From positions 434,001-498,000 of the forward strand of contig NZ_BKBA01000003.1 of the NCBI RefSeq assembly GCF_007992835.1: DNA of 64,000 nt, in the 5' to 3' direction. Below, piece after piece: positions 43,160 to 52,079 of the stretch. The number at the start of each line of letters is the position of its first letter. The stretch's first letter is position 1. Made by a program: the position numbers and the translations under genes. The notes under the pieces are model-generated. The model was given only the letters and a program-made list of their open reading frames with translations. It did no database searches and was not told the origin of the DNA. The DNA is from Knoellia locipacati (lineage in GTDB: Bacteria > Actinomycetota > Actinomycetes > Actinomycetales > Dermatophilaceae).

Positions 43160-43840
43160 TCAGGCCTCGAACTTGTAGCCCAGCCCGCGCACGGTGACGA
43201 TGTGCCGGGGGTTGGCCGGGTCGGGCTCGACCTTGGCGCGCAGCCGCTTGACGTGGACGTCGAGGGTCTTGGTGTCGCCGACGTAGTCGCTGCCCCAGAC
43301 CCGGTCGATGAGCTGCATCCGGGTGAGGACGCGTCCCGTGTTGCGCAGCAGCATCTCGAGCAGCTCGAACTCCTTGAGCGGCAGCTGGGTCGCCGACCCG
43401 CCGACGGTGACGACGTGGCGCTCGACGTCCATCCGGACCGGCCCGGCCTCGAGCGTCGTCGGCAGCAGCTCCTCGGGCTCGCTGAGCCGGCGGAGCACCG
43501 CCTTGATCCGGGCGAGGAGCTCGCGCGAGGAGTAGGGCTTGGTGACGTAGTCGTCGGCGCCGAGCTCGAGCCCGACGACCTTGTCGATCTCGCTGTCCTT
43601 GGCGGTGAGCATGATGATCGGCACGGCGGACTTCTGGCGCAGCGAGCGGCAGACGTCGACACCCGACAGCCCCGGCAGCATGAGGTCGAGGAGCACGAGG
43701 TCCGCACCGGCGCTGTCGAACTCGGCGAGGGCGTCGTTGCCGTTCTCGGCCACGCTCACCTCGTAGCCCTCCTTGCGCAGGAGGTAGGACAGGGGGTCCG
43801 AGAAGGACACTTCGTCCTCGACGACGAGGATGCGGGTCAT
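43160..43840 (-). CDS. regX3: Response regulator RegX3 (phosphate control)
   Basis: A 226-residue OmpR-class regulator. The receiver domain has VVEDEVSF, phospho-Asp in LLDLMLPGLSG, TAKDSE and Lys in VTKPYSS; the winged helix has LKEFELLEMLLRN and GDTKTLDVHVKRLRAKVEP. It is coupled to the senX3 gene (ATGA overlap) and divergent from phoU, the arrangement of actinobacterial SenX3-RegX3 (PhoR-PhoP). It probably activates phosphate-starvation genes through GTTCACC direct repeats such as those at 45095-45123. Confidence 0.93.
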   Translation of the reverse strand: MTRILVVEDEVSFSDPLSYLLRKEGYEVSVAENGNDALAEFDSAGADLVLLDLMLPGLSGVDVCRSLRQKSAVPIIMLTAKDSEIDKVVGLELGADDYVTKPYSSRELLARIKAVLRRLSEPEELLPTTLEAGPVRMDVERHVVTVGGSATQLPLKEFELLEMLLRNTGRVLTRMQLIDRVWGSDYVGDTKTLDVHVKRLRAKVEPDPANPRHIVTVRGLGYKFEA

Positions 43841-45021
43841 TGCTGCTGTTCTCCTTGGGCCGGGCCGACGGACTGCCGGTCGGGGTCTGCCGCGGACCGG
43901 ACGGCCGCAGCAGGAAGTCTCATGGTGAAGGTCGAGCCGTGACCCTCCTCGCTCCACACCGAGACGTCGCCGCCGTGGGTGGCGCAGACGTGCTTGACGA
44001 TCGCGAGGCCGAGCCCGGTGCCGCCGGTGGCGCGGGAGCGCGCGGCGTCGACGCGGTAGAACCGCTCGAAGATCCGGCTCTGCTCGGACTCGGGGATGCC
44101 CTGCCCCTGGTCGGACACGGTGATCTCGACGGTGTCGCCGACCCGGCGGGCCGCGACCGCGACGCGCGTGCCGGGCTCGGAGTAGTTGACGGCGTTGGAG
44201 ACGAGGTTGGCGACGGCGGTCGCGAGCAGCTCGGCGTCGCCGAACACGCTCGCGCGCTCGTCGGCGACCGGCTCGAGGCTGATCTGGCGCGCCTCGGCCG
44301 CCACGCGGACGCGGTCGACGGCCTCGGCGACGACGACGGGGATCTGGACGAGCTCGGGCTCGTGGAGGGTGTCGGCGACCTGGAGCCGGGACAGGTCGAC
44401 GATCTCCTTGACGAGGCGCGTCAGGCGGGTCGACTCGACCTGGATGCGCGCCGCGAAGCGCGAGACCGCCTCCGGGTCGTCACGCGCGTCGAGCACCGCC
44501 TCGGCGAGCAGGGCGATCCCACCGACGGGCGTCTTGAGCTCGTGCGAGACGTTGGCGACGAAGTCGCGGCGCACCTCCTCGACACGGCGGGCGTGCGTGT
44601 GGTCCTCGGCCAGGATGAGGACGTGCGAGGCGCCGAGCGGCGCGACCCGGGCCTTCATCAGGGCGTTGGTCGTCGTGCCGAAGCCGCGTGAGAGCTCGAG
44701 GTCGACCTCGCGGATCTCGCCGTCGCGTCGGACCTGCCGGGCGAGCTGGCGCAGCTCGGCGTGGACGAGCTCACCGTGGCGCACGAGGCCGTAGCTCACC
44801 GCGGAGGCCGAGCTGTTGACGACGGCGTCCGAGGCGTCGAGGACGATCGCGATCGACCGGAGCACCGCGAGGACGTCGGTGACGCCGGCGGGCAGCGACG
44901 GCGGGGGCGTCGGGGGAATCGCGGTGAGCGTCCGCTCGCTGAACCGGCTCGCGGCGACAGCGACGGCTCCGATGACGAGCCCCAGCCCGCCACCCACGAG
45001 TCCGGCGAGCGTCGCATCCAC
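43837..45021 (-). CDS. senX3: Sensor histidine kinase SenX3
   Basis: A 394-residue kinase with one N-terminal TM (VGGGLGLVIGAVAVAASRF), a PAS-like domain (about 50-160), the phosphoacceptor helix with VANVSHELKTPVGGIALLAE, and an ATPase domain with NLVSNAVNYS, DQGQGIPESEQ and GGTGLGLAIVKHV. It matches SenX3 in layout and context: upstream of regX3 and divergent from phoU, near gpm and mshA as in M. tuberculosis. It senses phosphate with PhoU and the Pst system. GTG 45021 has TAGGCT 6 bases upstream. Confidence 0.93.
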   Translation of the reverse strand: MDATLAGLVGGGLGLVIGAVAVAASRFSERTLTAIPPTPPPSLPAGVTDVLAVLRSIAIVLDASDAVVNSSASAVSYGLVRHGELVHAELRQLARQVRRDGEIREVDLELSRGFGTTTNALMKARVAPLGASHVLILAEDHTHARRVEEVRRDFVANVSHELKTPVGGIALLAEAVLDARDDPEAVSRFAARIQVESTRLTRLVKEIVDLSRLQVADTLHEPELVQIPVVVAEAVDRVRVAAEARQISLEPVADERASVFGDAELLATAVANLVSNAVNYSEPGTRVAVAARRVGDTVEITVSDQGQGIPESEQSRIFERFYRVDAARSRATGGTGLGLAIVKHVCATHGGDVSVWSEEGHGSTFTMRLPAAAVRSAADPDRQSVGPAQGEQQQ

Positions 45022-45094
45022 GCAGCCAGCCTAATCCGACACGACGCACGCCTCCGGCCACCGACGGCGCGACGCAGCAGGGAGCGACCACAAT

Positions 45095-45123
45095 GTTCAC
45101 CTGCGAGGTGGCGGGTGTTCACC
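45095..45123 (+). promoter_or_regulatory. Pho box (GTTCACC direct repeat) before phoU
   Basis: GTTCACC occurs at 45095-45101 and 45117-45123, exactly 22 bases apart (two 11-base units), with a degenerate unit between. This fits the actinobacterial PHO box bound by PhoP/RegX3. It lies in the 196-base divergent region between senX3 and phoU. Confidence 0.7.
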
Positions 45124-45217
45124 GCCTCGTGCCACGCTGCCGACGTCGGCGACCCACCATGTCTGCGTGCCGCCGGCGTCCGAGGGCGTGCCATCGCCCA
45201 TGTTCGAGAGGTCACGT

Positions 45218-45934
45218 ATGCGCAAGGCATTCCACGAAGAGCTGGACCGGGTCACCGAGGGGCTGGTCGAGATGACGCGGCTCGCGAGCTCGGCGATGTC
45301 GCGGGCCACGACGGCCCTGCTCGACGCCGACGTCCAGCTCGCCGAGTCGGTCATCGGCGCCGACGTCGAGATCGACGCCCTGCGCGAGGAGCTCGACCTC
45401 CTCTCCTTCGACCTGCTCGCCCTCCAGCAGCCGGTCGCGACCGACCTGCGCATGGTCGTGACCTCGATGCGGATGAGCTCGGACATCGAGCGCATGGGTG
45501 ACCTCGCGCGCCACGTGGCCAAGGTCGCCCGCCTGCGCTACCCGAACTCCGCCGTCCCCGCCGAGCTCCGGTCGATCATCCTCGAGATGGGCCAGGTCGC
45601 CGAACGCATCGTGACCAAGGCCGGCTCGGTCATCGCCGCCCGCGACGTCGAGGCAGCCCGCCAGATCGAGCGCGACGACGACGCCATGGACGAGCTGCAC
45701 CGGCGCCTGTTCGAGCGCCTCGCCTCCGACTCCTGGAACCACCCGGCCGAGACCACCGTCGACATCACGCTCGTCGGTCGCTACTACGAGCGGTTCGGAG
45801 ACCACGCCGTCTCGGTCGCACGTCGCGTGGTCTTCCTCGTCACCGGTGAGCACAGCGCCGAGAGCGAAGTGAGCCACGAGGACGAAGAGGACGAGAAGGC
45901 CTTCCCCGAGACCAAGGTCGAGCCCACCACCTGA
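45218..45934 (+). CDS. phoU: Phosphate-signalling regulator PhoU
   Basis: A 238-residue protein made of two three-helix PhoU repeats, with LLSFDLLALQQPVATDLRMV, SSDIERMGDLARHVAKVA and RYYERFGDHAVSVARR, the metal-binding (E/D)xxxD patterns. An acidic tail (SEVSHEDEEDEKAF) ends it. PhoU links the Pst transporter to the SenX3-type kinase and dampens the phosphate response. It is divergent from senX3-regX3 and preceded by a Pho box. ATG 45218 gives the standard MRKAFHEEL start. Confidence 0.94.
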   Translation: MRKAFHEELDRVTEGLVEMTRLASSAMSRATTALLDADVQLAESVIGADVEIDALREELDLLSFDLLALQQPVATDLRMVVTSMRMSSDIERMGDLARHVAKVARLRYPNSAVPAELRSIILEMGQVAERIVTKAGSVIAARDVEAARQIERDDDAMDELHRRLFERLASDSWNHPAETTVDITLVGRYYERFGDHAVSVARRVVFLVTGEHSAESEVSHEDEEDEKAFPETKVEPTT

Positions 45935-45955
45935 GCCGCGACGCGGCCCGCACGT

Positions 45956-45998
45956 CGAGCACACGGCATACCGGCACTGTCGGTATGCCGTGTGCTCG
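45956..45998. terminator. Perfect 18-bp hairpin terminator built from two inverted octamer copies
   Basis: CGAGCACACGGCATACCG (45956-45973) pairs exactly with 45981-45998 across a 7-base loop. Each arm contains one copy of the iterated octamer in opposite orientation. It lies between convergent phoU and gpm. Confidence 0.9.
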
Positions 45999-46000
45999 TC

Positions 46001-46735
46001 TCAGCGTCCCTGGTTGGCGACCGCCGCGGCGGCCGTCGCCGCGGCCTCGGGGTCGAGGTACTCACCCGGCTTCGTCGGCATGAAGTCGTCGCCGAGCTCG
46101 TAGACGAGCGGCTGCCCGGTGGGGATGTTGAGCTCGGCGATCGCCTCGTCGGAGATGCCGTCGAGGTGCTTGACGAGGCCGCGCAGGCTGTTGCCGTGCG
46201 CGACGACGAGCACGGTCTCACCGGCGACGAGGTCGTCGCGCAGGCCACCCTCCCAGTAGGGCATGAACCGCTCGATGACGTCCTTGAGGCACTCGGTGCG
46301 CGGCACCTCGACGCCGGCGTAGCGGGGGTCGTCGGTCTGGTCGAACTCGGAGCCGACCTCGATGGGCGGCGGCGGGGTGTCGAACGAGCGGCGCCACAGC
46401 ATGAACTGCTCGTCGCCGTACTTCTCGCGGGTGGCGGCCTTGTCGAGGCCCTGGAGGGCGCCGTAGTGGCGCTCGTTGAGCCGCCAGTCACGGCGGACCG
46501 GGATCCAGTGGCGGTCGGCCGCGTCGAGCGCGAGGTTGGCCGTGGTGATGGCGCGACGCAGCACCGAGGTGTGGACGACGGTGGGGAGGACGCCGCGCTC
46601 CTTGAGGAGCTGTCCGCCGCGCACCGCCTCCTCACGACCCTGGTCGTTGAGGTCGACGTCGACCCAGCCGGTGAAGAGGTTCTTGGCGTTCCACTCGGAG
46701 TGGCCGTGACGCAGCAGGATCAAGGTGTGTGCCAT
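46001..46735 (-). CDS. gpmA: 2,3-bisphosphoglycerate-dependent phosphoglycerate mutase
   Basis: A 244-residue glycolytic enzyme interconverting 3- and 2-phosphoglycerate. The phospho-His motif [34 protein letters not shown], and the second catalytic His in [17 protein letters not shown] are intact. An Ala-rich C-terminal tail follows. TACGCT lies 6 bases before ATG 46735. In M. tuberculosis gpm1 lies between a YbjN gene and senX3-regX3, as here apart from phoU. Confidence 0.95.
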   Translation of the reverse strand: MAHTLILLRHGHSEWNAKNLFTGWVDVDLNDQGREEAVRGGQLLKERGVLPTVVHTSVLRRAITTANLALDAADRHWIPVRRDWRLNERHYGALQGLDKAATREKYGDEQFMLWRRSFDTPPPPIEVGSEFDQTDDPRYAGVEVPRTECLKDVIERFMPYWEGGLRDDLVAGETVLVVAHGNSLRGLVKHLDGISDEAIAELNIPTGQPLVYELGDDFMPTKPGEYLDPEAAATAAAAVANQGR

Positions 46736-46800
46736 GGCTCCAGCGTAGTGACGCGGGGCGGGAGCGTGAGGCGGGGCGCCCGGCATACGGGCGCGAAGGG

Positions 46801-47289
46801 TCAGGACCTGTCGAGGAGGTGACGGAACGCCTCGAGGTTGCGCAGCGACTCGCCGCGCGACACCCGCCAGTCCCACTCCTTCTGCATCGAGGTGAGGAAG
46901 CCGAGGACGAGGAGGTCGTTGAACGGCGAGTCCGCCGCCTCGAGGACGACGCCGAGGATCAGGTCGAGGCGGTCGGCGTCGATGCCCGCCGCGGGCAGGC
47001 GCCCGGTGAGGTAGACGTCGCCGCTGCCGTCGATGGCGTAGGCGAGGCCGGGCAGGCGGAGGTTGCGGCGAAGCAGGCTCCGGTAGAACGCCTCGTGGTT
47101 CTCGTCGGGGTTGCGGATGACGAAGGCCGAGACCGAGAGGTCGGAGTCACCGGCGACGAGCGAGACGACCGTCTTGAGCTTCTTCTCTCCGGGAAGGGTG
47201 ACGACGTACTCGCCGTCGCGCGCGCCGGACTCCCACTCGATGCCCGTCTCGTCGAGGTAGCCCTCGATGGTCGAGGTCAGCCCGGTCAC
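46801..47289 (-). CDS. YbjN-domain protein
   Basis: A 162-residue protein with the YbjN / type III secretion chaperone-like fold: [55 protein letters not shown] and [20 protein letters not shown]. Function in actinobacteria unknown. Its GTG overlaps the mshA stop (GTGA), and the same pairing (Rv0486-Rv0487) occurs in M. tuberculosis, so it may assist mycothiol synthesis or simply travel with it. Confidence 0.88.
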   Translation of the reverse strand: MTGLTSTIEGYLDETGIEWESGARDGEYVVTLPGEKKLKTVVSLVAGDSDLSVSAFVIRNPDENHEAFYRSLLRRNLRLPGLAYAIDGSGDVYLTGRLPAAGIDADRLDLILGVVLEAADSPFNDLLVLGFLTSMQKEWDWRVSRGESLRNLEAFRHLLDRS

Positions 47290-48599
47290 GGGATCACCGC
47301 GGTCGGGATGCCGGTCAGCACGTCGGAGTCGTTGATCGAGGCGCGCAGCGGGGCGGCGAGAGCGGCGTCGTAGACCGCTGCCAGCCGCTCGGCGGTGGCC
47401 TCCCAGGAGAAGTGCGCGGCGTGCTCGACGGCGCGGCGGGACAGCTCGGCCGCGCGGACGGGGTCGTCGATGACGCCCTCGATCGCGTCGGCCCACACGT
47501 GCGGGTCGTGACCGTCGACGAGGACACCGGCGTCCCCGACCGCGGTGGGGAGCCCGCCGACGTGGGTCGCGACGACGACGGCACCACAGGCCTGCGCCTC
47601 GACGGCGACGAGGCCGAACGACTCGTTGTGCGACGGCACGGCGACGACGTCGGCCGCCCGCATCCAGGTCGCGAGCGTCTCGCGGTCGGTCGGGGGGACG
47701 AAGCGCACGAGGTCGGCGATGCCCTCGTCCTCGGCGAGGCGCTCGAGGGCCATCGGGGAGCGCACGGCCGAGCCGCTCGCCCCGCCGAGGATGCCGACGA
47801 CGAGCCGGCTGCGCAGGGAGGGGTTGCGCCGCACGAGGTTGCCCGCGGCGCGCAGGAGGACGTCGGGCGCCTTGAGCGGCTGGATGCGCCCCACGAAGAG
47901 CAGGAGCACGGCGTCCTCGGGAACCCCGACGCTCCGGCGGGCGACGTGCCGGTCACCCGGCCGGAAGACGTCGAGGTCGACACCCGGCGTGACGACGTCG
48001 ACCCGGTCGGCGTCGGCGCCGTAGAGGTCGATGAGCTCACGCGCCTCGTCGGGCGTGTTGGCGACGAGCCGGTCGGCGGCCTCGACGACCTGGGCCTCGC
48101 CGATCTCGCGGCCCCTGGGCTCCTCGGCGTCGCCCTCGGCGCGGTGGAGGTTCTTGACCCGGGCCATGGTGTGCATCGTGTGGACGAGCGGGACGTCCCA
48201 GCGGTCGGCGGCGAGCCAGCCCACCTGGCCCGAGAGCCAGTAGTGCGAGTGGACGAGGTCGTAGTGCCCCTCGGGCGCGTGCGCGGCGACCCGCATCATG
48301 CCGGCGGCGAACGCGCAGAGCTGGCCGGGCAGGTCCTCCTTGTCGAGCCCTTCGTAGGGCCCGGCGGCGATGTGCCGGACGATGACTCCCGGCTCCACCT
48401 CGACGACCGGCGCGTCGGCGGCGGAGGTGCGGCGGGTGAAGATGTCGACCGCGACTCCCCTGCGCGCCAACCGTTTCGCCGCCTCGAGGACATAGACGTT
48501 CATGCCACCCGCATCGCCGGTGCCCGGCTGCGCGAGGGGCGAGGTGTGCACCGACACCATCGCGACCCGGCAGCGCGGCCGGGTCTGCTCGCTCGTCAT
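47286..48599 (-). CDS. mshA: D-inositol-3-phosphate glycosyltransferase (mycothiol step 1)
   Basis: A 437-residue GT-B (GT4) enzyme that joins UDP-GlcNAc to inositol 3-phosphate, the first step of mycothiol synthesis. Conserved features: [20 protein letters not shown] near the N-terminus, [42 protein letters not shown], and the C-terminal [20 protein letters not shown] with the Glu that contacts UDP-sugar. Its neighbours YbjN and gpm match the mycobacterial order. The last step enzyme, MshD, is encoded at 60356. Confidence 0.95.
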   Translation of the reverse strand: MTSEQTRPRCRVAMVSVHTSPLAQPGTGDAGGMNVYVLEAAKRLARRGVAVDIFTRRTSAADAPVVEVEPGVIVRHIAAGPYEGLDKEDLPGQLCAFAAGMMRVAAHAPEGHYDLVHSHYWLSGQVGWLAADRWDVPLVHTMHTMARVKNLHRAEGDAEEPRGREIGEAQVVEAADRLVANTPDEARELIDLYGADADRVDVVTPGVDLDVFRPGDRHVARRSVGVPEDAVLLLFVGRIQPLKAPDVLLRAAGNLVRRNPSLRSRLVVGILGGASGSAVRSPMALERLAEDEGIADLVRFVPPTDRETLATWMRAADVVAVPSHNESFGLVAVEAQACGAVVVATHVGGLPTAVGDAGVLVDGHDPHVWADAIEGVIDDPVRAAELSRRAVEHAAHFSWEATAERLAAVYDAALAAPLRASINDSDVLTGIPTAVIP

Positions 48600-48622
48600 C
48601 CGGCCAGTGTGTCACGCACGGA

Positions 48623-49414
48623 TCAGGTCCGGCGGGGCACGCCACTGAGCGTCAGGGTGGCCCGGTTCGACCAGACGTGGACGTCGAGCCGACCGTCCGG
48701 GCGGAGGTCGAGCCCGCGGGTCCGGATGGCCGGCCCGATCCCGACGACGGCCTGGCGTGCGGTCGTGAAGGCGCGCACCTCGCCGCCGAGCGGGACCACC
48801 CACCAGCCCTTGGTGCGCAGGTTGCGGTCCGGCAGCGCCGGCGGGATCCCGGTGGTCCCCGGCATGGTGTCGAGGTGGACGACGACGGCGTCGGCGCCCT
48901 GCACGTGGGCGGTGACGTGCACCCCGGCGGTCGTCAGCAGGAAGGTGAGGCGCAGCGGCATCGTGCGCGTCGCCCCGTCGACCTCGCCGTAGACCTCACC
49001 GAGGTATGCCGCCCGCCCCGGCTCGATGCGCACCTCGTCGATCCGGACGTGGTCCAGGCCCGCCTCGACGTGCTCGACCGGGTGGTCGTCGCGGTCCTCG
49101 ACCTCGCCGATGACGGCGCTCACCGGCGAGCCTCGGGTGATGGTGTCGACGAGCGTGCCGCTCGCGGCGGAGACGCGGAACCCGGACTGGTAGGCGCCGA
49201 CGGTGTAGCCGCGGCCCAGGGTGGCGATGCCGCGGGCGGACGCGTCCACGGTGAGCAGGCCCGGTGCGACGTCGACGAGGCCGATGTCGGTGCGGAGCAC
49301 GACGGGCAGCCACCCGGACAGCCCGAGGGCAGCGGCCGCGGCCACGGAGACGACGAGCGCCACCATGCTCCGGCTCACGTCGCGGCGTCCGCCGCGCACT
49401 CCCCATCTGTGCAC
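48623..49414 (-). CDS. Membrane-anchored hypothetical protein
   Basis: A 263-residue protein with one N-terminal TM (MVALVVSVAAAAALGLSGWL) and a large extracytoplasmic beta-rich domain (VGAYQSGFRVSAASGTLVD; VEHVEAGLDHVRIDEVRIEP; DLRPDGRLDVHVWSNRATLT). No family recognised; the layout recalls DUF2993/LmeA-type lipid-binding proteins, but no motif proves it. GTG 49414 is supported by minus-strand TAGGCT 6 bases upstream. It is divergent from the frameshifted methyltransferase and 23 bases before mshA's start, with which it may not be co-transcribed. Confidence 0.75.
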   Translation of the reverse strand: MHRWGVRGGRRDVSRSMVALVVSVAAAAALGLSGWLPVVLRTDIGLVDVAPGLLTVDASARGIATLGRGYTVGAYQSGFRVSAASGTLVDTITRGSPVSAVIGEVEDRDDHPVEHVEAGLDHVRIDEVRIEPGRAAYLGEVYGEVDGATRTMPLRLTFLLTTAGVHVTAHVQGADAVVVHLDTMPGTTGIPPALPDRNLRTKGWWVVPLGGEVRAFTTARQAVVGIGPAIRTRGLDLRPDGRLDVHVWSNRATLTLSGVPRRT

Positions 49415-49482
49415 GTCAGCAGCCTAGGCGTGCGGCCTGTGGGCGTGACGCCGGCGGGGCGGCCTGCTCGTACGCTGGGCCC

Positions 49483-50299
49483 GTGGCGAGGACGAGACCG
49501 GTCGGGGTGATCACCCGGGGGACGACCAACCCCAACCGGCTCCGGCGGTGCGACCGGTGGCTCGCCGGCCCGGCCGCGTGGCGACTGCGTCGCTGCACCG
49601 GCGTCCCGGTCGTCGTCGACCTCGGCTACGGCGCGTCACCCGTCACCGCCGTCGAGCTGCACGACCGGCTGCGCCGTGCGGCCGGACCTCGAGGTCGTGG
49701 GGATCGAGATCGACCCCGAGCGGGTGGCGGCGGGACGGCTGCTGGAGCGTCCCGGGCTGTCGTTCCGGCGCGGAGGGTTCGAGGTGCCGCTGGACGGACG
49801 CTCGGCCACGGTGGTGCGCGCGTTCAACGTGCTGCGCCAGTACCCCGAGGAGGAGGTCGCCGGCGCGTGGGCCACCGTGTGCGAGCGCCTCACCCCCGAC
49901 GGGCTGCTCGTCGACGGCACGTGCGACGAGCTCGGTCGGCTGTCGACGTGGGTCGCAGTCGAGCCCGCAGGACCCGTGTCGCTCACGCTCTCGTGGCAGC
50001 TGCGCGGGCTCGACTCCCCCTCGGTCATCGCCGAGCGGCTGCCCAAGGCCCTCATCCACCGCAACGTCCCGGGCGAGGCCGTCCACGACTACCTCGCCGA
50101 CCTCGACCGGCACTGGGCACGCAGCGCGAGCCACGCGGCATACGGGGTCCGTCAGCGGTTCCTCGCGACGGCACGGGCGATGCGCGAGGGCGGCTGGCCG
50201 CTCCTCGACGGGGCGTCGCGGTGGCGGCTCGGCGAGCTCACCGTCGCGTGGGACGCCGTGGCGCCGGGGTCACCGGCGCGAGGTCACCAGGGGCCGTAG
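49483..50299 (+). pseudogene. Class I SAM methyltransferase split by a +1 frameshift
   Basis: A first frame from GTG 49483 encodes ARTRPVGVITRGTTNPNRLR and the SAM motif I VVVDLGYGASPVTAVEL, then runs on out of context after VELHDRLRRA. A second frame, offset by one base, opens at 49676 with RPDLEVVGIEIDPERV, the acidic loop that should directly follow motif I, and continues to 50299. Together they form one methyltransferase of about 270 residues. The shift maps to 49671-49676 (GCGCCG). It may be a true mutation or a base-call error. A TACGCT element lies 6 bases before the GTG. The 3' end overlaps the DUF2516 gene by 16 bases. Confidence 0.8.
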
Positions 50300-50610
50300 G
50301 GGCCCTGGTGCGAGCCGGTGCCGCGACCCTGGACGGTCTCGACGGCAGGGCGCACGTCGGCGAGGTAGACGCCCGCGGCGACGATCCCGATGATCGCGAG
50401 GAAGCCGAGTCCCCCGCCCAGCGAGATGAAGCCGAGCAGGGTCGCCACCCCGGTGACCGCGAGCCAGAAGTTCTTCGTCCGCTTGCCGGCGGCGACGAAC
50501 GCGTCGGGACGCGTCTTGAGCGCGTGCACGAGAGCGAAGACCTCGAGGGCCAGGGCCGCGATGGTGAGCGCAAGGGTGACGTAGTACTGCGCCGCGCCGA
50601 GTCCGAACAT
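50284..50610 (-). CDS. DUF2516 family membrane protein
   Basis: A 108-residue protein with about three membrane segments (YVTLALTIAALALEVFALVH; FWLAVTGVATLLGFISLGG; FLAIIGIVAAGVYLADV). HALKTRPDAFVAAGKRTKNFW and VYLADVRPAV are hallmarks of DUF2516. Function unknown. In M. tuberculosis the homologue neighbours hbhA; here an HBHA-like gene lies 1.5 kb upstream on the same strand. TAGGCT 6 bases before ATG 50610 suggests leaderless expression. Confidence 0.88.
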   Translation of the reverse strand: MFGLGAAQYYVTLALTIAALALEVFALVHALKTRPDAFVAAGKRTKNFWLAVTGVATLLGFISLGGGLGFLAIIGIVAAGVYLADVRPAVETVQGRGTGSHQGPYGPW

Positions 50611-50619
50611 GGGTGCAGC

Positions 50620-51054
50620 CTACGGCGCGGAGCTGTCCACGACGATGGTCACCGGGCCGTCGGCGACGACCTCGATGTCCATGTGGGCACCGAACCGGCC
50701 GGTCGCGACCGTGATCCCGCGTCCGCGCAGCGCCTCGACGACCTGCGCCACGACGGGTTCGGCGACGTCGCCGGGCGCCGCGGCGTTCCACGACGGACGC
50801 CGGCCCTTCCTCGTGTCCGCGAGCAGCGTGAACTGGCTGACGACGAGCACGGGCGCACCCGCGTCGGTCACCGACCGCTCACCCTCGAGCAGCCGCAGGT
50901 CGGCGATCTTGCGGGCGATGAGCTCCACGTCGGCCGCACCGTCGTCGTGGCCGACGCCGACGAGGACGAAGAGCCCCGGCTCGGTGATCTCACCGACGGT
51001 CTCGCCCTCGACGACGACAGCGGCGCGGTGCACCCGCTGGAGGACTGCCCGCAC
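50620..51054 (-). CDS. dtd: D-aminoacyl-tRNA deacylase
   Basis: A 144-residue enzyme that removes D-amino acids (and glycine from tRNA-Ala) mischarged onto tRNA. It has RAVLQRVHRAAVVVEGE, the SQFTLLADTRKGRRPSW motif and the cross-subunit Gly-cisPro motif in ADGPVTIVVDSS. Length matches the family. GTG 51054 gives the usual VRAVLQRV start. It follows the asparaginase gene by 13 bases and is likely co-transcribed. Confidence 0.93.
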   Translation of the reverse strand: MRAVLQRVHRAAVVVEGETVGEITEPGLFVLVGVGHDDGAADVELIARKIADLRLLEGERSVTDAGAPVLVVSQFTLLADTRKGRRPSWNAAAPGDVAEPVVAQVVEALRGRGITVATGRFGAHMDIEVVADGPVTIVVDSSAP

Positions 51055-51067
51055 CCGGCGTCTCCGC

Positions 51068-52048
51068 TCAGATGCCCACGGCGACGACGGAGCCGACCGG
51101 CTCGCCGTGCCCGAGGATCGGGGCGTCCTCGAGCGCGTCGAGCGCGCCGGACTCGACGCCCAGACGGCGCAGGACCGCGGCGAGGATGACGGTGCGGGCC
51201 CGCTGGCCGCCGTCGGCGACCTTGAGGGCGATGCCGCGACCGTCGGCCAGCCCGACGGCATACACGGCTTCGGCACCGTCCTTGGCGATGGCACCGGGCG
51301 TGCGCTGGATGAAGGTCGTGACGTCACGGCGGCTGCCACCGAGGTACTCGGGGTGGCTGCGGATCGCGTCGGCGACGCGGGCCTCGTCGGTGCCCGGCCC
51401 GGCGCTGGCGATGCGTCCGAAGGCACGGGCCAGCCCGGCGAGCGAGACGGCCATGACCGGTGCGCCGCAGCCGTCGACGGCCGTGGCGGCAACGGGCTCA
51501 CCCGCGAGCTCCGCGAGCGTCGCGTCGCACGCGCGCTGAAGCGGGTGGTCGACGTCGAGGTATGCCGTGTGGTCCCAGCCGTTGGCGACGCAGGTCGCGA
51601 GCATGCCGCTGTGCTTGCCCGAGCAGTTCTGGGCCAGCGACTCCTTGCCGTGGCCGGCCCGGATCCAGTCGAGCCGGGCCTCGTCGTCGACGGGGTAGTC
51701 CGGCGTGTTCTGGAGGTCGCGCACCGTGAGGCCGGCGCCGTCGAGGATCTCGCGGACCGCGTCGAGGTGGAACGGCTCCCCCGAGTGGCTCGCGCAGGTG
51801 AGCGCGAGGTGGTGGGGAGCGAGGTCGAGGCCGTGGCGCACCATGGCGAGGGCCTGGATCGGCTTGTTCGACGAGCGCGGGAACACCGGGCCGGTCGCGT
51901 CGCCCAGGGCGAGCTCGACGGAGCCGTCGGCGGCCGTGACGGCCACGCTCGCCCGGTGGACGGATTCGACGAAGCCGCCCCGGATCGCTTGCGCGAGCAC
52001 CGGGGCGGCCTCGAGGACGGCAGGGGTGGACAGGTTCGGGGTGCTCAC
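51068..52048 (-). CDS. L-asparaginase, Rhizobium-type (AnsA/thermolabile class)
   Basis: A 326-residue asparaginase II family enzyme hydrolysing asparagine to aspartate and ammonia. It carries the serine/lysine pairs of this class: RSSNKPIQALA, CASHSGEPFHLDAVRE and QNCSGKHSGMLATC, plus a Cys in DGCGAPVMAV that may bind zinc. These are distinct from the classical threonine-based asparaginases. No signal peptide is visible. TAGTCT lies 7 bases before GTG 52048. The dtd gene follows closely. Confidence 0.9.
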   Translation of the reverse strand: MSTPNLSTPAVLEAAPVLAQAIRGGFVESVHRASVAVTAADGSVELALGDATGPVFPRSSNKPIQALAMVRHGLDLAPHHLALTCASHSGEPFHLDAVREILDGAGLTVRDLQNTPDYPVDDEARLDWIRAGHGKESLAQNCSGKHSGMLATCVANGWDHTAYLDVDHPLQRACDATLAELAGEPVAATAVDGCGAPVMAVSLAGLARAFGRIASAGPGTDEARVADAIRSHPEYLGGSRRDVTTFIQRTPGAIAKDGAEAVYAVGLADGRGIALKVADGGQRARTVILAAVLRRLGVESGALDALEDAPILGHGEPVGSVVAVGI

Positions 52049-52079
52049 GCAGCCCAGACTATGTCCGCTCCGGCCAGGG

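Noticed and set aside
49671-49680. Programmed +1 ribosomal frameshifting in the split methyltransferase gene.
   Set aside because: No slippery run, stop-codon pause site or clear stimulatory structure is visible; a mutation or base error is simpler.
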